64,000 nt of DNA from RFPI01 sp964398195 (GCA_964398195.1 CAYNLW010000002.1:1-64000), one strand, 5' to 3'; positions 25,273-34,291 are shown, counted from the stretch's first letter. The notes: generated from the letters alone by a model not told the origin. Translations and numbers: made by a program.

Positions 25273-25472
25273 TGATGGCTAAAGCAAATAAAGATTCTAA
25301 TAAAATCAAGGTGACGCTAGTCAAAAGCACCATAGGCAGAATCGCAGCACATCAAGCATGTGTGCGTGGTCTAGGCTTGCGTCGTATGCATCATACAGTG
25401 GAAGTGCTTGATACCCCGGCTAACCGCGGGATGATCAATGCAGTCAGCTATCTTTTAAAGGTAGAAGCATAA
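25272..25472 (+). CDS. rpmD: 50S ribosomal protein L30
   Basis: 66 residues (65 from the second ATG), slightly longer than the common 58-60 because of an N-terminal MAKANKDSNK extension. The core KIKVTLVKSTIGRIAAHQ and GLGLRRM is typical. The ATG overlaps the rpsE stop and its own stop overlaps the rplO ATG (TAATG). Confidence 0.97.
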   Translation: MMAKANKDSNKIKVTLVKSTIGRIAAHQACVRGLGLRRMHHTVEVLDTPANRGMINAVSYLLKVEA

Positions 25473-25906
25473 TGAAATTAAATACTATTGCACCCGGTGA
25501 GGGCAGTAAGCACGCCAAGCGTCGCGTCGGTCGCGGTATTGGTTCTGGTTTAGGTAAAACCTGTGGTCGTGGCCACAAGGGTCAAAAATCACGTACTGGT
25601 GGTTTCCACAAAGTGGGCTTTGAAGGCGGTCAAATGCCAATTCAAAGAAGATTGCCTAAGCGTGGTTTCGTGTCTTTGACGAAAAAAGACACTGCCAATG
25701 TGCGTTTGGGTGAATTGATGGGCCTAGACGTTAAAGTCATCGATTTATTAGCATTGAAAGCAGCTAATTTGGTGCCAGTGCAAACCAAGACAGTAAAAGT
25801 TTTCTTGTCTGGTGAAGCAACCAAAGCAGTTTCAGTGCAAGGTTTGTTGTTAACTAAGGGCGCGCGTGCGGCATTAGAAGCTGCTGGCGGAAAGATCGTA
25901 GAGTAA
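25472..25906 (+). CDS. rplO: 50S ribosomal protein L15
   Basis: 144 residues. The N-terminal Gly/Arg-rich extension with GRGIGSGLGKTCGRGHKGQK penetrates 23S rRNA. L15 is a central assembly protein. It is followed after 4 nt by secY. Confidence 0.98.
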   Translation: MKLNTIAPGEGSKHAKRRVGRGIGSGLGKTCGRGHKGQKSRTGGFHKVGFEGGQMPIQRRLPKRGFVSLTKKDTANVRLGELMGLDVKVIDLLALKAANLVPVQTKTVKVFLSGEATKAVSVQGLLLTKGARAALEAAGGKIVE

Positions 25907-25910
25907 TACC

Positions 25911-27233
25911 TTGGCCAACGACAGTATCTTAAGTGCAGTCAACAAAACAGGCGAATTAAAACGTCGCCTGTTATTTGTTTTAGGTGCCCTAATTGTTTAT
26001 CGACTAGGTGCACACATTCCTGTTCCAGGAATAAATGCAGAAGTATTAGCTAAGCTGTTTGAATCGCAAAGCACAGGCATTTTGGGCATGTTTAATATGT
26101 TCTCAGGTGGTGCTTTATCGCGATTCACAGTATTTGCTCTGGGCATCATGCCGTATATTTCTGCCTCCATCATTATGCAGTTGATGACAGTGGTATCACC
26201 GCAACTGGAACAGTTGAAAAAAGAAGGTGAAGCAGGCAGAAGGCAGATTACCAAATACACTCGTTACGGAACGGTGTTACTGGCTACTTTCCAAGCGCTA
26301 GGCATCGCCATTGCGCTAGAGTCGCAAGCTGGCTTGGTATTAACACCCGGATTTGTGTTCCGCATGACCACAGTGATTACTTTGGTCTGTGGCACGATGT
26401 TTTTGATGTGGTTGGGCGAGCAGATTACTGAACGTGGCATAGGCAACGGTATTTCAGTGATTATTTTTGCTGGGATTGTGGCAGGTTTACCGCATGCCAT
26501 CTTCTCAACCTTGGATTTAGCCAGCACTGGCGCGTTTAACCCAGTGTTTGTGATCTTCTTGTTTGTAGCAGCGATTTTGGTCACCGGTTTCGTGGTGTTT
26601 GTCGAGCGCGGTCAAAGAAAGATCACGGTGAATTACGCAAAGCGTCAGGTGGGTCGCCAGATTATGGGTGGTCAAACCTCGCATTTGCCTTTGAAGTTAA
26701 ATATGGCGGGTGTTATTCCTCCTATTTTTGCTTCTAGCATTATTTTGTTCCCAGCCACGTTGGCGGGATGGTTCGGTAGTCATGACAGTGTGTCATGGTT
26801 AAAAGACATAGGCGCCACATTGTCGCCTGGTCAGCCGGTTTATATATTGTTTTTTACTTTGGCCATTTTGTTTTTCTGCTTCTTCTATACGGCGTTGGTA
26901 TTCAACCCAAAAGAAACTGCAGATAACCTAAAAAAGAGTGGTGCATTTGTACCGGGTATACGCCCAGGTGAGCAGACTGCCTTATATATCGACAAGATCA
27001 TGGGCAGATTGACCTTTATCGGTGCAATTTACATTACTGCGGTATGTTTGTTGCCAGAGTTTTTGATTTTGAAATTTAATGTTCCGTTCTATTTTGGTGG
27101 AACATCATTGCTGATTATTGTAGTGGTGACCATGGACTTTATGTCGCAAATGCAAGCACATTTGATGTCGCAACAATATGAAGGCCTTTTGAAAAAGGCT
27201 AACTTTAAAGGCGGCAACGCTTTTAATCGTTAA
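25911..27233 (+). CDS. secY: Preprotein translocase subunit SecY
   Basis: 440 residues with ten hydrophobic segments. This is the pore subunit of SecYEG, the inner-membrane channel for secreted and membrane proteins. The start is TTG at 25911, giving MANDSILSAVNKTGELKRR. No ATG upstream or nearby gives the conserved N-terminus, and no strong Shine-Dalgarno is visible, so translation probably depends on coupling to rplO. The cytoplasmic loop segment KRQVGRQIMGGQTSHLPLK and the QYEGLLKKANF end are typical. Confidence 0.98.
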   Translation: MANDSILSAVNKTGELKRRLLFVLGALIVYRLGAHIPVPGINAEVLAKLFESQSTGILGMFNMFSGGALSRFTVFALGIMPYISASIIMQLMTVVSPQLEQLKKEGEAGRRQITKYTRYGTVLLATFQALGIAIALESQAGLVLTPGFVFRMTTVITLVCGTMFLMWLGEQITERGIGNGISVIIFAGIVAGLPHAIFSTLDLASTGAFNPVFVIFLFVAAILVTGFVVFVERGQRKITVNYAKRQVGRQIMGGQTSHLPLKLNMAGVIPPIFASSIILFPATLAGWFGSHDSVSWLKDIGATLSPGQPVYILFFTLAILFFCFFYTALVFNPKETADNLKKSGAFVPGIRPGEQTALYIDKIMGRLTFIGAIYITAVCLLPEFLILKFNVPFYFGGTSLLIIVVVTMDFMSQMQAHLMSQQYEGLLKKANFKGGNAFNR

Positions 27234-27252
27234 CCATAGGCAAAGGCAGAAT

Positions 27253-27471
27253 ATGGCAAAAGAAGACAGAATTGAGATGCAAGGGGAGATTATTGAAAAT
27301 CTTCCTAATGCAACTTTTAGAGTAAAACTTGAAAATGGCCATGTGGTGTTAGGTCATATCTCCGGCAAGATGCGTATGCACTACATTCGTATATTGCCTG
27401 GCGATAAAGTGACAGTTGAATTAACACCATATGATTTGACTAAAGCACGGATTGTGTTCCGAGCTAAATAG
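27253..27471 (+). CDS. infA: Translation initiation factor IF-1
   Basis: 72 residues, the standard OB-fold length, starting MAKEDRIEMQGEIIENLPNA. IF-1 binds the 30S A site and helps IF-2 and IF-3 select the initiator tRNA. Its place between secY and rpmJ is common in betaproteobacteria. Confidence 0.98.
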   Translation: MAKEDRIEMQGEIIENLPNATFRVKLENGHVVLGHISGKMRMHYIRILPGDKVTVELTPYDLTKARIVFRAK

Positions 27472-27499
27472 AAATTGATTTAGAGTTAGTGAGGCAAAA

Positions 27500-27613
27500 A
27501 TGAGAGTTCGTGCATCAGTAAAAACTTTATGCAGAAATTGCAAAGTTGTTCGTCGTCGCGGTGTCGTTCGTGTGATTTGTAGCGATCCAAGACATAAACA
27601 ACGTCAGGGTTAA
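27500..27613 (+). CDS. rpmJ: 50S ribosomal protein L36 (zinc type)
   Basis: 37 residues. The protein begins MRVRASVKTLCRNCKVVRRR and has the zinc ligand pattern C11-x2-C14-x12-C27-x4-H32, so this is the zinc-binding form. L36 is the smallest large-subunit protein and stabilises 23S rRNA. Shine-Dalgarno GTGAGG. Confidence 0.97.
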   Translation: MRVRASVKTLCRNCKVVRRRGVVRVICSDPRHKQRQG

Positions 27614-27718
27614 TTGACGTTAACAAGGGTTGTCGATTGTTAAAAGTCGGCTTCAGTGATAAAATTTTGGGCTTTTTTGACGGTTTACCCATAACCGTCA
27701 TCACGATGGAGTAAGTAC

Positions 27719-28081
27719 ATGGCTCGTATAGCAGGGGTAAATATCCCAAATCATAAACATGCAGAGATTGCTTTAACCGCAATTTATGGCATTGGTCGTA
27801 ACACAGCAAAAAATATTTGCAACGCTGCAGGTATTGCTGTCACGACTAAGATTAAAGATCTTAATGATGCCGAGGTTGAGAAGCTGCGTGATGAAGTGGC
27901 CAAGTTGCAAGTAGAAGGTGATTTGCGCCGTGAAGTAACAATGAACATCAAACGTTTGATGGACTTAGGTTGCTACCGTGGCATTCGTCATCGCCGTGGC
28001 CTCCCTGTTCGTGGTCAACGTACAAAAACCAATGCGCGAACACGCAAAGGTCCAGTAAAGCCGATTAAGGCATCCAAGTAA
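27719..28081 (+). CDS. rpsM: 30S ribosomal protein S13
   Basis: 120 residues starting MARIAGVNIPNHKHAEIALT. S13 lies in the head next to S19 and contacts P-site tRNA and L5. The basic tail RTKTNARTRKGPVKPIKASK is normal. It is the first gene of the alpha group, 105 nt after rpmJ; I see no convincing promoter in that gap. Confidence 0.98.
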   Translation: MARIAGVNIPNHKHAEIALTAIYGIGRNTAKNICNAAGIAVTTKIKDLNDAEVEKLRDEVAKLQVEGDLRREVTMNIKRLMDLGCYRGIRHRRGLPVRGQRTKTNARTRKGPVKPIKASK

Positions 28082-28091
28082 GGAATAAGAC

Positions 28092-28481
28092 ATGGCTAAA
28101 GCTAACGTACGCGTTCGCAAGAAAGTTAAAAAGAATGTTGCTGAGGGCATTGCACACGTGCACGCCTCTTTCAACAACACCATTATTACGATTACCGACA
28201 GACAAGGTAATGCCCTGTCTTGGGCAACTTCCGGCGGTGCCGGTTTTAAAGGCTCACGTAAGAGTACTCCATTTGCTGCTCAGGTAGCTGCGGAAGCAGC
28301 TGGTAAAGCGGCACAAGAGTATGGCGTGAAAAACCTTGAAGTTCGTATCAAAGGTCCTGGTCCAGGTCGTGAATCCGCAGTGCGTGCTTTAAACGCCGCC
28401 GGTTTCAAGATCACCAGCATCTCTGATGTGACCCCAGTGCCGCACAACGGTTGTCGTCCACCTAAAAAACGTCGTATTTAA
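28092..28481 (+). CDS. rpsK: 30S ribosomal protein S11
   Basis: 129 residues. S11 forms the platform with S18 and lines the E-site mRNA path. The end SDVTPVPHNGCRPPKKRRI contains the conserved site (NG) that forms an isoaspartate in E. coli. Confidence 0.98.
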   Translation: MAKANVRVRKKVKKNVAEGIAHVHASFNNTIITITDRQGNALSWATSGGAGFKGSRKSTPFAAQVAAEAAGKAAQEYGVKNLEVRIKGPGPGRESAVRALNAAGFKITSISDVTPVPHNGCRPPKKRRI

Positions 28482-28514
28482 GCGGCGTATTGCAGAGAAT
28501 TATAGGAGATCACC

Positions 28515-29144
28515 TTGGCTAGAAATCTTGATCCTAAATGCCGTCAGTGTCGTCGTGAAGGCGAAAAGCTCTTCTTAAAGGGAGAGAAATGTTTCACTGA
28601 CAAATGTGCTATTGAAAAGCGCAACTTCCCACCAGGTCAGCATGGACAACGTCGTAATCAACGTTTGTCTGACTACGGTGTGCAATTGCGTGAAAAGCAA
28701 AAAGTCCGCCGTATTTACGGCATCTTGGAAGGTCAATTCCGTAGCTATTACGCTGAAGCCGATCGTCAAAAAGGTATTACTGGCGAAAATCTTCTGCAAC
28801 TATTGGAATGCCGTCTGGACAATGTAGCCTACCGTATGGGTATAGGCGCATCGCGTACTGAAGCACGTCAAATTGTGCGTCATAACAGCATTTTGGTGAA
28901 TGGAAAGCGCGTCAATATTCCTTCTTACCAAGTCAAACCAGGTGACACCATACAAGTAACAGAAGCTGCTAAAAACCAATTGCGTATCAAAGGTTCATTG
29001 GCCGCTGCTGAACAAAGAGGTTTCCCAGAGTGGTTAGATGTTGATGTGAAGGCATTTAAAGGCGTATTCAAGGCCAAGCCACAACGTGATGATTTGCCAA
29101 GCACCATTAATGAATCCTTGGTGGTTGAGCTTTACTCTAAGTAA
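28515..29144 (+). CDS. rpsD: 30S ribosomal protein S4 (zinc-binding, C+ type)
   Basis: 209 residues starting MARNLDPKCRQCRREGEK from a TTG at 28515, with Shine-Dalgarno TAGGAGATC. S4 starts 16S assembly and helps accuracy. The N-terminus has four cysteines, C9-x2-C12-x13-C26-x4-C31, the same positions that bind zinc in the Thermus thermophilus protein. Many proteobacterial S4 proteins lack them. The S4 RNA-binding domain (about 98-160, ECRLDNVAYRMG and NGKRVNIPS) is standard. In E. coli, S4 represses the alpha operon. Confidence 0.97.
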   Translation: MARNLDPKCRQCRREGEKLFLKGEKCFTDKCAIEKRNFPPGQHGQRRNQRLSDYGVQLREKQKVRRIYGILEGQFRSYYAEADRQKGITGENLLQLLECRLDNVAYRMGIGASRTEARQIVRHNSILVNGKRVNIPSYQVKPGDTIQVTEAAKNQLRIKGSLAAAEQRGFPEWLDVDVKAFKGVFKAKPQRDDLPSTINESLVVELYSK

Positions 29145-29204
29145 TCCATACTTAAGTAAGTTTATCCTGCAAGAAATCTAATTTAGTACGGTAAGGGAAA
29201 TAAT

Positions 29205-30179
29205 ATGCCAGCTGACTATTTAAAACCGCGAGTTGTTGACGTAGAAGTGATTAATCCACTACGCGCACGTGTGACATTGGAACCAATGGAACGTGGTTTT
29301 GGTTTTACCTTAGGTAACGCTTTACGTCGTGTCCTATTGTCATCAATTCCTGGTTATGCCATCACCGAAGTGAAAATTGACGGCGTAGTACACGAATACT
29401 CCACGCTAGATGGCGTGCAAGAAGACGTGGTTGATATTTTGCTTAACTTAAAAGGCGTAGCGCTAAAGTTAAATAGCAAAACTGAAACTGTCTTAAAGTT
29501 AAACAAATCCAGCGAAGGCGTGGTGACTGCAGGTGATTTTGAAACTGGCCACGACGCTGAAATTTACAATCCTAACCATGTGATTGCGCATCTGACTAAA
29601 GGTGGCAAGTTAAGCATGGAAGTAAAAGTTGAGATGGGTCGTGGTTATCAACCAGTCCCAGCGCGTCAGAAGCCTGATGAAGATAAAGCCTTAGGTTTTA
29701 TCATGATTGATGCTTCATTCAGCCCAATCAATAAGGTCAGTTACCACGTTGAAAGTGCTCGTGTAGAACAACGCACAGACTTAGATAAATTGATTATGGA
29801 TGTTGAAACCAATGGTGTGATCGAGCCAGAGCAAGCGATACGCGATGCTGCTCGTATCTTAATTGGTCAGCTATCTATTTTTGCTGATTTAGAAGGCACA
29901 CCAACCGAAGTTGAAATTAAACAAGCACCGCAAGTCGATCCTATTTTGCTGCGTCCAGTAGATGATTTGGAATTGACTGTGCGTTCTGCTAACTGCCTAA
30001 AAGCAGAAAATATTTACTACATTGGTGATTTGATTCAGCGTACTGAAAATGAATTACTAAAAGCTCCTAATTTAGGTCGTAAATCTCTCAATGAGATTAA
30101 AGATGTATTAGCATCTAAAGGCCTAACATTGGGCATGAAATTAGAGAACTGGCCACCTGTTGGCTTAGAAAAAGCGTGA
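29205..30179 (+). CDS. rpoA: DNA-directed RNA polymerase subunit alpha
   Basis: 324 residues. The N-terminal domain (about 1-235) dimerises and assembles the polymerase. The C-terminal domain (about 250-324) contains LELTVRSANCLKAENI, with the arginine and asparagine that touch UP-element DNA and activators. The interdomain linker is normal. rplQ follows 10 nt later. Confidence 0.99.
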   Translation: MPADYLKPRVVDVEVINPLRARVTLEPMERGFGFTLGNALRRVLLSSIPGYAITEVKIDGVVHEYSTLDGVQEDVVDILLNLKGVALKLNSKTETVLKLNKSSEGVVTAGDFETGHDAEIYNPNHVIAHLTKGGKLSMEVKVEMGRGYQPVPARQKPDEDKALGFIMIDASFSPINKVSYHVESARVEQRTDLDKLIMDVETNGVIEPEQAIRDAARILIGQLSIFADLEGTPTEVEIKQAPQVDPILLRPVDDLELTVRSANCLKAENIYYIGDLIQRTENELLKAPNLGRKSLNEIKDVLASKGLTLGMKLENWPPVGLEKA

Positions 30180-30189
30180 GGAAAGCATT

Positions 30190-30576
30190 ATGCGTCATCG
30201 CAATAGTAACCGTAAATTAAACCGTACTAGCAGCCATCGTCAGGCGATGTTGCGTAATATGGCTAACTCTTTGTTGCGTCATGAAGTGATTAAAACCACT
30301 TTGCCTAAAGCCAAAGAATTGCGTCGTATTGCTGAGCCTTTGATTACGCTAGGTAAGCATGCCACCTTGGCCAATCGTCGTTTGGCATTCAGCCGTTTGC
30401 GCGATCGCGACATCGTAGGCAAATTGTTTAACGAATTAGGCCCACGTTATAACGCCCGTCCAGGGGGTTATTTGCGTATCCTGAAATGTGGTTTCCGTGA
30501 TGGCGACAATGCGCCTATGGCATTAGTAGAACTTGTCGATAGACCTGAAACTGCTGCGCCAGTGGCCGCTGAATAA
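30190..30576 (+). CDS. rplQ: 50S ribosomal protein L17
   Basis: 128 residues, starting MRHRNSNRKLNRTSSHRQAM. L17 lies on the solvent side near the tunnel exit. Last gene of the alpha group; a strong terminator follows. Confidence 0.98.
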   Translation: MRHRNSNRKLNRTSSHRQAMLRNMANSLLRHEVIKTTLPKAKELRRIAEPLITLGKHATLANRRLAFSRLRDRDIVGKLFNELGPRYNARPGGYLRILKCGFRDGDNAPMALVELVDRPETAAPVAAE

Positions 30577-30593
30577 TACTTCGGTATGCAAAC

Positions 30594-30620
30594 AAAGCCA
30601 GCCTAGTGCTGGCTTTTTTG
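30594..30620 (+). terminator. Intrinsic terminator after rplQ
   Basis: AAAGCCAGC (30594-30602) with GCTGGCTTT (30608-30616) around CTAGT, then TTT. It ends the long ribosomal cluster. The A run on the left arm also allows it to end the minus-strand glutaredoxin-like gene. Confidence 0.9.
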
Positions 30621-30622
30621 TT

Positions 30623-30880
30623 TTATAAACGATGTTGCCTAACCACGTTCAATAGATCGTGATAGCTAAACGGCCATGCTAGCGTTTGTTGAAAATCGGC
30701 AAAATAAACCACCGGAATGCTGGTTTGATAAGCTTCTAGCAAAGCATCATCGCTGCTGATATCGACAGTATCAATCAAACAAGCAAATTGTTGCGCTAGT
30801 TGTTGTAGCATCTGTTCGGCTTGTTCGCACAAATGACAATGCGCTGTGCCATAACAAGTAATGTGCAATATATCGGTCAT
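30623..30880 (-). CDS. Glutaredoxin-like protein (DUF836 type)
   Basis: 85 residues from ATG at 30880 (MTDILHITCYGTAHCHLCEQ); a TTG nine codons upstream is a less likely start. It has a thioredoxin fold: a CHLC redox pair near residues 15-18, a strand DTVDISSD and the cis-proline motif SIPVVYF. Proteins of this size and motif are annotated as glutaredoxin family or DUF836. Substrate unknown. It is monocistronic, convergent with rplQ, and divergent from mgtE. Confidence 0.85.
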   Translation of the reverse strand: MTDILHITCYGTAHCHLCEQAEQMLQQLAQQFACLIDTVDISSDDALLEAYQTSIPVVYFADFQQTLAWPFSYHDLLNVVRQHRL

Positions 30881-30982
30881 AGTGATGCCATTTAAATAGT
30901 TCGACAAGGCTATAATATGCCAAATAAGTGATACCCTTATGCAGTTTTATTTTAACCAGTATGTTTCAGCGAGTTGAGTTGA

Positions 30983-32425
30983 ATGGCGGAATATCAAGAA
31001 AATAAAGAAAGCTTACAAGAGAGCCTGCAGCAAATCGTTGATTTGTTGGAGCGCCACGCGCTGGTTGAAAGTTTGGTGCATAAGCAGGAGCAAGATGCGC
31101 CTAAACAAGAGTTAGTTGAATCGCTGGTGCACCGGCAAAATGTGGCGTTGTTGCAAAAGAAATTAGAGTCGCTACACCCCGCCGACGTCGCCTATATCCT
31201 TGAAGCCCTGCCATTAGAAAAGCGTTTATATGTTTGGGATTTAGTCAAAGCTGAGCGCGATGGTGAAATTCTGCTAGAAGTGTCTGATGCGGTGCGTCAG
31301 ACCCTGATTGCCGATATGGATAGCGAAGAGCTATTGGCGGCGGCAGAGCAATTAGATACCGATGAACTGGCCGACTTGGCGCCAGACTTACCAAAAGACG
31401 TATTGCAAGACTTGCTGGACAGTCTGGACACGCAAAATCGCGAACGTCTGCAATCGGCACTCTCTTATCCCGAGCAAACCGTTGGCGCGCTGATGGATTT
31501 CGATATCGTGACCATACGCGAGGATATTTCCCTGGAAGTGGCTTTGCGCTATTTGCGCCGTATTGGCCAGTTGCCCGACCATACCGATAAGATTTTTGTG
31601 GTTGATCGTGATGATATTTTGCGTGGAGTGTTGCCGCTCAAGCGTTTGGTGGTGAAAGATTTAGAGCTAGGCGTCAACGAGGTAATGGCTGATGATGCGG
31701 TGGTATTCCATCCCGAAGATATGGCAGACGAAGCAGCCAAAGCGTTCGAGCGTTATGACTTGGTGACTGCGCCAGTGGTTGACGAAAACAATAAGCTGGT
31801 AGGCAGGCTAACGGTGGATACGGTGATGGACTATATCCGCGAAGAAGCGGAAAGCGATATGTTGTCCTTGGCCGGTTTGCGTGAAGAAGAAGATTTATTC
31901 TCCTCGGTTTGGCGCTCGGTGCAAAACCGCTGGACATGGTTGGCGATTAATCTAGTGACCGCTTTGGTGGCATCACGGGTGATAGGTTTATTCGAAGACT
32001 CGATAGAAAAGGTAGTCGCGCTGGCGGCCCTTATGCCCATTGTGGCCGGCATAGGTGGCAATTCAGGCAACCAAACCACCACCATGATAGTACGCGGTAT
32101 CGCGCTAGGACAGATTACAGGCATGAATATGCAATCGCTAATCAAAAAAGAAATCGGCGTCAGCGTCATCAACGGTCTGATTTGGGGCGGGGTATTAGGG
32201 CTAATCGCCTACAGCCTGTATGGCAACACCGTACTGAGTATAGTGATGACCGCCGCCATGACCTTAAACTTATTATTGGCTGCGGTGGTTGGCGTCACCA
32301 TTCCGATAGTGATGAGCAAATTCGGGCGTGACCCAGCGGTAGGTTCCAGCGTATTACTGACTGCCATGACCGATAGCGGCGGATTCTTTATTTTCCTTGG
32401 CTTAGCGACCATCTTTTTAACATGA
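30983..32425 (+). CDS. mgtE: Magnesium transporter MgtE
   Basis: 480 residues. There is an N-terminal superhelical domain (about 50-155, LHPADVAYILEALPLEKR), then two CBS domains (about 165-290) that sense cytosolic Mg2+, then five transmembrane helices (about 315-480) with the GGNSGNQTTTMIVRGIALGQ pore signature. It takes up Mg2+ (also Co2+) and is gated by internal Mg2+. The stop overlaps the start of the MscS gene, so the two are probably one operon. A TATAAT at 30911 could be its -10, but no good -35 is seen. Confidence 0.96.
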   Translation: MAEYQENKESLQESLQQIVDLLERHALVESLVHKQEQDAPKQELVESLVHRQNVALLQKKLESLHPADVAYILEALPLEKRLYVWDLVKAERDGEILLEVSDAVRQTLIADMDSEELLAAAEQLDTDELADLAPDLPKDVLQDLLDSLDTQNRERLQSALSYPEQTVGALMDFDIVTIREDISLEVALRYLRRIGQLPDHTDKIFVVDRDDILRGVLPLKRLVVKDLELGVNEVMADDAVVFHPEDMADEAAKAFERYDLVTAPVVDENNKLVGRLTVDTVMDYIREEAESDMLSLAGLREEEDLFSSVWRSVQNRWTWLAINLVTALVASRVIGLFEDSIEKVVALAALMPIVAGIGGNSGNQTTTMIVRGIALGQITGMNMQSLIKKEIGVSVINGLIWGGVLGLIAYSLYGNTVLSIVMTAAMTLNLLLAAVVGVTIPIVMSKFGRDPAVGSSVLLTAMTDSGGFFIFLGLATIFLT

Positions 32426-33768
32426 TGAATGACTTACAACAGTGGTGGCCAGAGATACTGGCCGATTTAGGTAGCGCGGATATGTATTGGCAGCTGTTAT
32501 TGATCGCGCTCAGTATCTTGTTTGCCCGCTTGGCGGCTAATTTATTGCTTGCCTCAGTTACCAAACATACTGTCGTAGACTGGCAAATGGGTCTAGGCGG
32601 CTTAAAGCGCGCTTTATTTCCGCTATTGAGTCTAGTCCTACTGTATATCGCCCAACAAATACTGCATATCTGGTGCCATACCAGTCTGATCAGCCTAGCC
32701 ATCTCCACCTTCTGGGCGCTGGCAATCATCCGCCTCGCGGTGTATTTATTGCGCTATATCTTCGCCCCTAGCGGCTGGTTAAGTACCACAGAGAATGTGC
32801 TATCGCGCACTGTTTGGCTGCTTTATCTGCTGCATATCTTTGGCGTGTTACCGCGTATCACAAGCATGATGCAGCAAATTGGCTTTAGCGTAGGCAAAAG
32901 CAATCTCAATCTGCTGATACTGATACAAGGCCTACTCACCATCGTCATCACGCTATTTGTCTCGCTATCGCTCAGTCGCTGGTTAGAAAACCGCCTGATG
33001 GGGGTAGAGCAAGTGAATAGCAATGTGCGGGTGGCGCTGTCGCGCGTCATACGCGTGCTAATTTCAATGATTGCGGTGATGCTAGGGATGTCTGCCGTAG
33101 GCATCGATATCACCCTGCTATCGGTGTTTGGTGGCGCTTTAGGGGTAGGGCTAGGATTCGGCTTGCAGAAGATTGCCAGCAACTATGTCAGCGGCTTTAT
33201 TATTCTGCTAGATGACTCCATGCATATCGGCGACATTATCACCGTCGATGGACATTATGGCGTGGTCAGCGAGTTACGCTTCCGCTTCTTAGTGCTACGC
33301 AAACTAGATGGCACACAAGTAGTGATTCCGCACGAAACCATCATGACCAGCTCGGTCATCAATCACTCGCATGCGCACGGTAAGACCCGCGTCAGCCTGC
33401 CCATACAAGTAGCTTTTGATAGCGATGTCGCGCAAGTGATGCAGTTGCTCAAAGATTGTGCCTTAGTGCATCCCAGAGTGCTGAAAGATATGCCGGTGGA
33501 TCCGCTGATTAGTGGTTTTGGCGACAACGGCATACAGTTTAATTTAATGTTTTGGGTGATAGACCCAGAAGATGGGACCGCCTCAGTGCAGTCGGATATT
33601 TATTTAGCCATTTGGCAGCAATTCCAACAGCACGATATCCAGATTCCCTACCCACAACGCGATATCCGTGTTACCCAACAGGCGAGCAATGCAGCTAAAT
33701 CGGGCGCTGCTGGCAAGAAGAACAAAGCTGCGCAGCAATCCAGTTTGCATTGGGATGATGTGTATTAG
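32422..33768 (+). CDS. Mechanosensitive ion channel, MscS family
   Basis: 448 residues with about six hydrophobic segments followed by the MscS pore and beta domain: SVFGGALGVGLGFGLQKIASN is the pore helix and LDDSMHIGDIITVDG starts the beta domain. Such channels open on osmotic downshock to release solutes. The extra N-terminal helices place it with the medium-length YbdG/YnaI-like group rather than minimal MscS. The Lys/Ala-rich tail is cytoplasmic. It overlaps mgtE by 4 nt, and a strong terminator follows. Confidence 0.94.
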   Translation: MMNDLQQWWPEILADLGSADMYWQLLLIALSILFARLAANLLLASVTKHTVVDWQMGLGGLKRALFPLLSLVLLYIAQQILHIWCHTSLISLAISTFWALAIIRLAVYLLRYIFAPSGWLSTTENVLSRTVWLLYLLHIFGVLPRITSMMQQIGFSVGKSNLNLLILIQGLLTIVITLFVSLSLSRWLENRLMGVEQVNSNVRVALSRVIRVLISMIAVMLGMSAVGIDITLLSVFGGALGVGLGFGLQKIASNYVSGFIILLDDSMHIGDIITVDGHYGVVSELRFRFLVLRKLDGTQVVIPHETIMTSSVINHSHAHGKTRVSLPIQVAFDSDVAQVMQLLKDCALVHPRVLKDMPVDPLISGFGDNGIQFNLMFWVIDPEDGTASVQSDIYLAIWQQFQQHDIQIPYPQRDIRVTQQASNAAKSGAAGKKNKAAQQSSLHWDDVY

Positions 33769-33780
33769 GCGATAGACGAA

Positions 33781-33808
33781 AAAAAACTCGCCTATAGCGA
33801 GTTTTTTT
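33781..33808. terminator. Bidirectional terminator between mscS and rpmG
   Basis: AAAAAACTCGC (33781-33791), loop CTATA, then GCGAGTTTTTTT (33797-33808). The A and T runs on either side let it work for the plus-strand MscS gene and for the minus-strand rpmB-rpmG transcript. Confidence 0.9.
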
Positions 33809-33835
33809 ATCAGCATCAATAAGCCAAATAATGGT

Positions 33836-33991
33836 TTATTTAATCTTAGTTTCTTTGTACATCACGTGTTTACGTGCCACAGGGTCAAATTTCTTGATTT
33901 CCATTTTATCTGGCATGGTACGTTTGTTTTTGGTGGTGGTATAGAAGTGTCCAGTACCAGCACTTGATTCCAATTTAATCTTTTCACGCAT
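33836..33991 (-). CDS. rpmG: 50S ribosomal protein L33 (zinc-free type)
   Basis: 51 residues starting MREKIKLESSAGTGHFYTTT. There is no cysteine, so this is the zinc-independent form. L33 lies near the E site of the large subunit. The ATG at 33991 follows AAGGAATC; an upstream in-frame ATG would overlap rpmB and is not used. It is second in the rpmB-rpmG pair, with a 10-nt gap. Confidence 0.97.
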   Translation of the reverse strand: MREKIKLESSAGTGHFYTTTKNKRTMPDKMEIKKFDPVARKHVMYKETKIK

Positions 33992-34001
33992 GATAGATTC
34001 C

Positions 34002-34238
34002 TTAAATCTTTTCGCCAGCAGCACGCATATCAGCTAAAACGGCGTCTATGCCATTCTTGTCGATAGTACGCAATGCTGCGTTAGTAATACGCAAGCTAAC
34101 CCAGCGGTTTTCGCTTTCTACCCAGAACTTACGATTCTGCAAGTTAGGTAAGAAACGGCGTTTAGTTTTGTTGTTGGCGTGAGAAATATTGTTTCCCACA
34201 ATCGGCTTTTTGCCTGTTACTTGACATACGCGTGCCAT
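34002..34238 (-). CDS. rpmB: 50S ribosomal protein L28
   Basis: 78 residues starting MARVCQVTGKKPIVGNNISH, the standard length. L28 helps large-subunit assembly and 70S formation. The ATG at 34238 follows TAGGAGAG; the frame extends 54 nt upstream through the leader, which is not translated in other species. Only one cysteine, so no zinc site. Confidence 0.98.
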   Translation of the reverse strand: MARVCQVTGKKPIVGNNISHANNKTKRRFLPNLQNRKFWVESENRWVSLRITNAALRTIDKNGIDAVLADMRAAGEKI

Positions 34239-34291
34239 TCGCACTCTCCTAATACCGCAATGAAACACTGCTCGAAAAATAAAAGAGCGCA

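Noticed and set aside
27614..27718. Promoter before rpsM
   Set aside because: TTGACG, TTGTCG and TAAAAT occur but none of the pairs has acceptable spacing.
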